A stretch of DNA of 64,000 bases from an uncultured Butyricicoccus sp. Lineage in GTDB: Bacteria > Bacillota > Clostridia > Oscillospirales > Butyricicoccaceae. Each line of letters starts with the position of its first letter. Positions within the stretch are counted from its first letter, which is position 1. Where the stretch lies: assembly GCA_900547195.1 (NCBI GenBank), contig URFQ01000003.1:7201-71200 (forward strand), given 5' to 3'. Under the pieces are notes generated by a model. The model was not told the origin of the DNA, searched no databases, and worked only from the letters and a program-made list of their open reading frames with translations. Positions 60,023 to 64,000 of this stretch are shown piece after piece. Position numbers and translations under genes: made by a program.

Positions 60023-60893
60023 TGCGCTTCCTCCTCGCCCAAAGCCACAGGCCCGCGGCTGCAAGCAGCATGCCGCAGACCGCGCCGCTAAAATCGATCC
60101 ATACGTCCGGAACCCGGCTGCTCCTTCCATTCACCATAAGTTGCAGGGCCTCATCGCTGCACGGCAGCAGCAGGCCCAGAAACAGCCGCATCCAGAAGCC
60201 TCCGGGAATTCTTCGCGGGAATAGTAAATAGAGGCATACGCCCAGCGCAAAAAACTCGGTAAAATGAGCGCTTTTGCGGATCAGATGCTGCGTGACCGGC
60301 AGCGTTTTTCCCGCGCTTGCCGCCGTCCAGTTCTGTACGGCATGCATCACCGTGCCGCTGACCTCATTGGATGTCTGCGCATCCTGCAGCGATTGCCCCC
60401 AAATAAACGCCATGCAGCATCCGGCCAGAAGCAGCGGCAAAAGAAACCACCGGCCGGTTCTGGGGTTTCGCTGTTCCGGTTCCCTCCGGAAGATAAGCCG
60501 GTACAGCAGCACGCCGAGCAGCGCGCCCGCAAAATCGATCCAGACGTCCCGAACCGCGCTGCTCCGACCTTCGACGAACAGCTGAATGGTTTCATCGCTC
60601 ACCGCGGTGAGCAGGGCGCAGAACAGCGGCTTTGCAAGGGTTGCTGCCGGCACGCTGCCTGCGGCAAGCGCGCCCAACATTGCAAATTCGGTGAAATGCG
60701 CGCCTTTCCGTACCAGGGTTCCATCCAACCCGGTGAGGAAGGGGATCTTTCGAAGCCATTCGAGCACAAAGTTACTGCTTTGGGCGGATTCCGCACCGCT
60801 GTGCAGGGAATTCCAGAAGATAAACCCGATCCACAGCACCATCAGGATGGAATACGTCCGGACGAATTGCTTTCCGGGGGCGCGGTTATGCAT
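59868..60893 (-). CDS. VanZ-like membrane protein with two tandem VanZ domains
   Basis: Start at ATG 60893, overlapping the cpsD stop by 8 bases (GGCGGTGAAG upstream). The protein has two similar halves: VRKGAHFTEFAMLGALAAGS, DETIQLFVEGRSSAVRDVWI DFAGALLG and, later, IRKSAHFTEFFALGVCLYLL, DEALQLMVNGRSSRVPDVWI DFSGAVCG (spaces only to split the motif). VanZ-type proteins are usually single-domain. The last ~55 residues are read out of frame over the next gene and are probably not native, so the true 3' end may lie near 60020 with a frameshift just upstream. Function unknown; VanZ confers low-level teicoplanin tolerance. Confidence 0.85.
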   Translation of the reverse strand: MHNRAPGKQFVRTYSILMVLWIGFIFWNSLHSGAESAQSSNFVLEWLRKIPFLTGLDGTLVRKGAHFTEFAMLGALAAGSVPAATLAKPLFCALLTAVSDETIQLFVEGRSSAVRDVWIDFAGALLGVLLYRLIFRREPEQRNPRTGRWFLLPLLLAGCCMAFIWGQSLQDAQTSNEVSGTVMHAVQNWTAASAGKTLPVTQHLIRKSAHFTEFFALGVCLYLLFPRRIPGGFWMRLFLGLLLPCSDEALQLMVNGRSSRVPDVWIDFSGAVCGMLLAAAGLWLWARRKRNENLETDPSDPGGHTADRYGNRGCMAEEYTRSAEIRRHDGSGENPDGNSGK

Positions 60894-61659
60894 CTTCACC
60901 GCCATAGGAACTGTAATATCCGCTTTTGCCGTAGCGTTTATAGCGGCCATAGTACCGATATCCGCCGTATCGTCCATCTTTGGGGTTCAATCCATTGAGG
61001 ATCACGCCATATACCGGGACGTTCGCTTCCCGTAGGGTGGCCGCCGCTCTCTGAACCCCATCCGTCTTCGAATAGCGGCCGCGTGCGCTGAGGATATAGC
61101 CATGCACATGCTTCGCCACCAGCGTCGCATCGGTAACAATTGCAATCGGCGGGGTATCCACAAGAATATAGTCGTAATCCTGCTCCAACCGCCCGAACAG
61201 CGCGTCCATGCGCTTCGAAAGCATCAGCTCCGCCGGATTTTTGGGGATACGTCCGGAGGCCAGCAGGGAAAGGCCCTCATATTCGGTCTGCTGAACGGAC
61301 GGGGCCTCATCCAACCCAGCGAGAAATTCACTCAGCCCAGGCCCGCGCGGTTTCCGGAACATCATGTTCTGCACCGGCTTACGCATATCCATATCAATGA
61401 TCAGCACCCGCTTGCCGGCCATGGCCAGCGAAATCGCCAGATTGGCGGAAACCGTGGATTTCCCTTCCGCCGGCACCGCGCTTGTGACCGCAATTTTACG
61501 GCAGCGGTCTTCAATCGGCAGATAAAGGAGGTTGGTACGCGCCACACGGTATGCCTCCTGATAGGCAAACGCGCTTTTTTCCCCAAGCAGCACCCCGGCA
61601 TGCGCATCTGCGCCGTTTTCCGGAGGCTTCCTGGAACGATTAAAAATATGTAGGCTCAT
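60886..61659 (-). CDS. cpsD: Capsular tyrosine-protein kinase (BY-kinase)
   Basis: A 257-residue cytoplasmic BY-kinase: Walker A VTSAVPAEGKSTVSANLA, Walker A' VLIIDMDMRKP, Walker B YILVDTPP, and a C-terminal tyrosine cluster (GGYRYYGRYKRYGKSGYY) that is autophosphorylated. It works with the membrane activator CpsC, encoded 3 bp upstream, and the phosphatase CpsB to set polymer length. Lengths and motifs are standard for Firmicutes CpsD/CapB. Confidence 0.95.
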   Translation of the reverse strand: MSLHIFNRSRKPPENGADAHAGVLLGEKSAFAYQEAYRVARTNLLYLPIEDRCRKIAVTSAVPAEGKSTVSANLAISLAMAGKRVLIIDMDMRKPVQNMMFRKPRGPGLSEFLAGLDEAPSVQQTEYEGLSLLASGRIPKNPAELMLSKRMDALFGRLEQDYDYILVDTPPIAIVTDATLVAKHVHGYILSARGRYSKTDGVQRAAATLREANVPVYGVILNGLNPKDGRYGGYRYYGRYKRYGKSGYYSSYGGEDA

Positions 61660-61662
61660 AGG

Positions 61663-62406
61663 TTATACCCCCCCCCCGTTTCCTTTATTTGTAACTCCAA
61701 TAAAGGCGTCCGGGATTTCGCCGAGAACCGGAAGGTCGCAATTTTCCATAATATCTTCCGCTGTATATACGGTTTTATCCAAAATCCCAACCAAGACCAC
61801 CAGCCCGGCAGAAAGGGCAAAACCAATCATGCCGCCGAGCGCAGTGTTTTTCTTCAGCGGCCAGTCGATCGTTTTAGACAGCTCCGGGCTATCGATCACC
61901 GAAACCTCGCCGCCCTTCACCACACGGCCGATTTCCTCCGGCGCATTCGCAACCAGGGTTTGCAGCGCCTTGAGCGCGGTCTGCGGGTCGGTATGGCGCA
62001 TGGTCACACGCAGGGTTTCGGTTGCATTGACCGCGGCCGCTTCCATCATGTGCCGCAGCGCGGCCGCGTCGATCCCTTCGACGTCCAGCTGCTTTGCCGA
62101 CTTTTCCAGCATGGTGTTGCTTTCCAAAATGACTATATAGGTTTCGACCAACTGCTGGGAAAGCCGCAGGCCGCTTTCGGTCAGCGCCGGGCCCGCCTGC
62201 CCGCTGTTGCTCGAAACGTATAATGTTGCGGTCGCCGAGTACACCGGATCGACCAGAAAGTAAGTTCCTCCGCCTGCAAGCAGGAAGCCAAGGATTGTCA
62301 CCAGCGCAATCCACCGCGCCTTGCGAAGCAGAAGCTGAAAAATCTTTACCAGTGAAATTTCAATCTCCTGCTCCTCTGGCCGTGATGCTTCCAAATTCAT
62401 ATTCAT
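61663..62406 (-). CDS. cpsC: Capsule chain-length regulator and kinase activator (Wzz-like)
   Basis: Start at ATG 62406 or its neighbours (AAGGGG just upstream). The 247-residue protein has two membrane segments flanking an extracytoplasmic loop: IALVTILGFLLAGGGTYFLV and LGGMIGFALSAGLVVLVGIL, with the Wzz-type PSP-like SLKP replaced by a proline-containing IDWPLKKN before the second one. The cytoplasmic tail is the activator of CpsD. A run of ten G at its end (complement of 61668-61677) is notable. Confidence 0.93.
   Translation of the reverse strand: MNMNLEASRPEEQEIEISLVKIFQLLLRKARWIALVTILGFLLAGGGTYFLVDPVYSATATLYVSSNSGQAGPALTESGLRLSQQLVETYIVILESNTMLEKSAKQLDVEGIDAAALRHMMEAAAVNATETLRVTMRHTDPQTALKALQTLVANAPEEIGRVVKGGEVSVIDSPELSKTIDWPLKKNTALGGMIGFALSAGLVVLVGILDKTVYTAEDIMENCDLPVLGEIPDAFIGVTNKGNGGGV
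61668..61677 (-). repeat. Homopolymer G10 tract at the end of cpsC
   Basis: Ten consecutive C on the plus strand encode the final Gly codons of CpsC. One base fewer would move the stop to a TGA that overlaps the cpsD ATG as ATGA. Confidence 0.85.
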
Positions 62407-63682
62407 CATTTCCCCTTGTTTTTTTTCGTTTATTCCTGCTGCGATATTCGCACAGGCAGGCTGGGCAGCCACAGCCCTGCGATGCCCGGGAATAAATGCG
62501 GCTTCTCCACTCGTGCCCTTCGACGCAGCGCCACCAAACCGCCTTGCGGCTTCCATAGGTAACCATCTGTGGCGTCAAGCCTTCATTTTTATCGAAATCC
62601 CACTCTTTTGCCAGCAGCGGGTGGGTGGTTGCGAGATCGTTGAAGCCGGGCCAGACCTTTCGGTTTGTGCAATATGGACAGCCCGCGCCGCGGATTCGCG
62701 CAGCAATGACCGACTTCCATTCGTGGCCATATTCACACTGCCACCAAACCGGACGGTTGCTGCCAAATGGAACCTGATCGGGTCGCAGGGCCTTGTTTTT
62801 CTCCGGATGCCACTGTTCGGCCAGCGCCGGATAACAGCTTGCCAGATCGTTCACGCCCTTCAGCACCTGACGGTTCGCGCAAACAGGGCAGCCTGCGCCA
62901 AGGCTCCGGGTGGAAACCATGCTTTGCCATGCATGCCCTTTGTCACAGAACCACCAGACCTTTGCGCCCGAACTCGGCGTAACGTTTTCCGGCCGGAGCG
63001 TCCCGTTTTTTGTGGGATGCCACTGCGCCGCCAGCGCCGGGTTGTTGGTCTTGAGGTCGTTAAATCCCGGAAGGGCAACCTTATTGGCGCACACCGGGCA
63101 GCCGCAGCCGCGCGTGCGCGATGCAACCGTTGCGCGCCACGCATGCCCCTTTTTACAAAGCCACCACGCGGCGTCATGGGTGGTTGCAATCACGTCCCGC
63201 GGCGTTTTCTCGCCGTTTTTCGTCGGATGCCATTGCGCCGCCAGCTCCGGGAAAACGGTTTCCAGATCGTTGAATCCTGTAAGTACCTGCTTATTGGCGC
63301 AATAGGGGCAGCCGTGGCCTTTGGCCCGGATATAAGGGGCTGCTTTCCAGGAATGCCCTTTTTCGCATTTCCACCACACCTTTTGAGAGCTTCCCTCGGT
63401 AATCTGATCCGGTTTCAGGCTTCCGTTGCGGACAGCGTCCCACTGGGCTGCCAGTTCCGGCTGACGGCTTTTCAAATCATTGAATCCAACCAGCACCTTT
63501 ACGCCGGCGCAGTAGGGGCAGCCCCGGGCGCGCATACGGTCAGCAATGCTCATGGTATATTGGTGTCCCTGCGGACAGCGCCACCAATAACGTACATTGC
63601 TCTGCCGGGAAAAATCCTGTGGATGCGGGCCGCCATTGGCCGGGATATCCCATTGCGCCAGAATATTCGGCATTGTGTTCAT
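62360..63682 (-). CDS. Six-repeat treble-clef zinc-finger protein (DUF4379-like)
   Basis: Start at ATG 63682, overlapping the upstream gene's TGA as ATGA, with GGAGGAG upstream. The 440-residue protein is made of six ~66-residue repeats, each with PxLxxQWxxxKN, VWWxCxxGHxW and GCPxC (WWRCPQGH, WWKCEKGH, WWLCKKGH, WWFCDKGH, WWQCEYGH, WWRCVEGH). These Cys/His patterns fit DUF4379/treble-clef zinc domains found in restriction-like or phage/mobile-element proteins, whose function here is unknown. Its C-terminus overlaps cpsC by 47 bp; a 4-bp tandem duplication there (AGGC at 62454-62461) may have shifted the frame. Confidence 0.88.
   Translation of the reverse strand: MNTMPNILAQWDIPANGGPHPQDFSRQSNVRYWWRCPQGHQYTMSIADRMRARGCPYCAGVKVLVGFNDLKSRQPELAAQWDAVRNGSLKPDQITEGSSQKVWWKCEKGHSWKAAPYIRAKGHGCPYCANKQVLTGFNDLETVFPELAAQWHPTKNGEKTPRDVIATTHDAAWWLCKKGHAWRATVASRTRGCGCPVCANKVALPGFNDLKTNNPALAAQWHPTKNGTLRPENVTPSSGAKVWWFCDKGHAWQSMVSTRSLGAGCPVCANRQVLKGVNDLASCYPALAEQWHPEKNKALRPDQVPFGSNRPVWWQCEYGHEWKSVIAARIRGAGCPYCTNRKVWPGFNDLATTHPLLAKEWDFDKNEGLTPQMVTYGSRKAVWWRCVEGHEWRSRIYSRASQGCGCPACLCEYRSRNKRKKTRGNDEYEFGSITARGAGD
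62454..62461. repeat. 4-bp tandem duplication near the end of the zinc-finger gene
   Basis: AGGC is repeated twice in tandem (plus strand). With only one copy, the minus-strand frame would read CPAC-ANIAAGINEKK, echoing the CANK...GFND pattern that follows the other zinc knuckles, and then continue into the cpsC frame. Confidence 0.5.
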
Positions 63683-63885
63683 CTCATCTCCTCCTCTCCA
63701 AAGAATGCACCCTTTGAAAGAAGGCGATAGCAACCCGGGCAAAGCTGTCCCGCGCCTTCGACATAGCCATACCTGAGCTGGACCGGCAATGCTTTTGGGA
63801 TAGACGTTATACCGCCGCAGGAAACGCACGGCTCCATCTCACGCCGCAACGATACGGCCTCTCTCCTTTTTCTCCACAAAAACAC
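63679..63885 (-). CDS. Small zinc-ribbon protein
   Basis: GTG start at 63885 with GGAGG six bases upstream. The 68-residue product is basic at the start and has EPCVSCGG and QLCPGCYRLLSKG, two CxxC knuckles that would bind zinc. Its stop TGA overlaps the ATG of the six-repeat zinc-finger gene (ATGA), strongly suggesting that both are real and co-translated. Function unknown. First visible gene of the capsule cluster transcript. Confidence 0.72.
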   Translation of the reverse strand: MFLWRKRREAVSLRREMEPCVSCGGITSIPKALPVQLRYGYVEGAGQLCPGCYRLLSKGAFFGEEEMR

Positions 63886-63931
63886 CGTGATCCTCCACTT
63901 CTGATTCGGGCGTTCCTTTGCGTTTTGAAAG

Positions 63932-63957
63932 AAACACCAAATTGCACTTTGGTGTTT
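63932..63957. promoter_or_regulatory. Candidate operator, palindrome A
   Basis: Perfect 10-base arms (63932-63941 and 63948-63957) around TTGCAC; core ACCAAATTGCACTTTGGT. 47 bp upstream of the small zinc-ribbon gene. Confidence 0.6.
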
Positions 63958-63975
63958 TGTAAATGTAAAAAAACG

Positions 63976-63997
63976 CTACCAAATTGCACTTTGGTAG
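63976..63997. promoter_or_regulatory. Candidate operator, palindrome B
   Basis: Perfect 8-base arms (63976-63983 and 63990-63997) around the same TTGCAC centre; the core ACCAAATTGCACTTTGGT is identical to palindrome A, and its centre is 42 bp away. More copies may lie outside the window. Confidence 0.6.
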
Positions 63998-64000
63998 TAT

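Noticed and set aside
63930..63998. CRISPR array at the right end
   Set aside because: Only two copies of an 18-bp core with a ~24-bp interval are visible and the copies differ outside the core with compensating changes; this is the pattern of operators rather than CRISPR repeats.
1..64000. tRNA, rRNA or common riboswitch genes
   Set aside because: I looked for cloverleaf-like ends (CCA), conserved rRNA blocks and T-box or riboswitch-like leaders and recognised none; a covariance-model search would be needed to exclude small RNAs.

Overview
The window looks like the chromosome of an anaerobic, probably gut-dwelling Clostridia (Oscillospiraceae/Ruminococcaceae-like) bacterium. The grounds are strong GGAGG ribosome binding sites, S-layer-homology (SLH) proteins, a dockerin-bearing secreted enzyme, a CpsB/C/D-type (Firmicutes) capsule phosphoregulation system, a broken dipicolinate synthase gene (spore formation), and decaying IS3, IS110 and group II intron remnants. 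No rRNA, tRNA or CRISPR array was seen. The assignment rests on gene content only.

Region 1 (1-31.7 kb) holds three carbohydrate-uptake and catabolism loci, each beside its own regulator. Locus A (1-6.2 kb): the end of a YesN-like AraC regulator, a sodium/solute symporter, an AraC regulator, and a divergent pair of a Gfo/Idh/MocA oxidoreductase and a TIM-barrel isomerase/epimerase. Locus B (10.0-22.0 kb, minus strand): TIM-barrel enzyme, Zn-alcohol dehydrogenase, cupin, SIS isomerase, ROK kinase, Gfo/Idh/MocA oxidoreductase, second TIM-barrel enzyme, a complete TRAP transporter (DctQ, DctM, DctP), a third TIM-barrel enzyme and a frameshifted PfkB kinase, with a divergent LysR regulator. Locus C (24.0-31.7 kb): SDR dehydrogenase, TIM-barrel enzyme, ribose-type ABC transporter (ATPase, permease, binding protein) and Zn-alcohol dehydrogenase, with a divergent LacI regulator. 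The pattern of oxidoreductase plus xylose-isomerase-like TIM-barrel enzyme recurs five times and suggests catabolism of modified or oxidised sugars; the substrates cannot be read from the sequence.

Between loci A and B (6.3-9.4 kb) is a decaying island: a ferredoxin-tailed flavoprotein remnant joined to the C-terminal half of a macrodomain-linked sirtuin, followed by an intact DUF1848 protein (with a CX3CX2C motif), an intact zinc-type macrodomain ADP-ribose hydrolase, and a truncated dpaA. An orphan cysteine desulfurase and a group II intron 3' remnant lie between loci B and C.

Region 2 (31.8-34.5 kb) encodes a large secreted metallophosphoesterase with FN3, LamG-like, cohesin-like and dockerin modules.

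Region 3 (34.7-63.9 kb, all functional genes on the minus strand) is a capsule/exopolysaccharide cluster. Reading in the direction of transcription: a small zinc-ribbon protein, a six-repeat treble-clef zinc protein, CpsC, CpsD (tyrosine kinase), a double VanZ protein, an unknown membrane-anchored coiled-coil protein, two SLH proteins, CpsB phosphatase, a glucose-1-phosphate thymidylyltransferase, the initiating sugar transferase and GalE; then RfbA/B/D/C for dTDP-rhamnose, a Cps2T-like rhamnosyltransferase, LicD, an IS110 remnant, a HAD phosphatase, two paralogous nucleotidyltransferases, a capsular glycosyltransferase, Wzy-like polymerase, a large HAD protein, a DUF4422 glycosyltransferase, Wzx flippase and Glf. 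Together these predict a Wzx/Wzy-dependent, rhamnose- and galactofuranose-containing polymer, with LicD hinting at a phospho-substituent. Two near-identical palindromes 42 bp apart lie upstream of the first gene.
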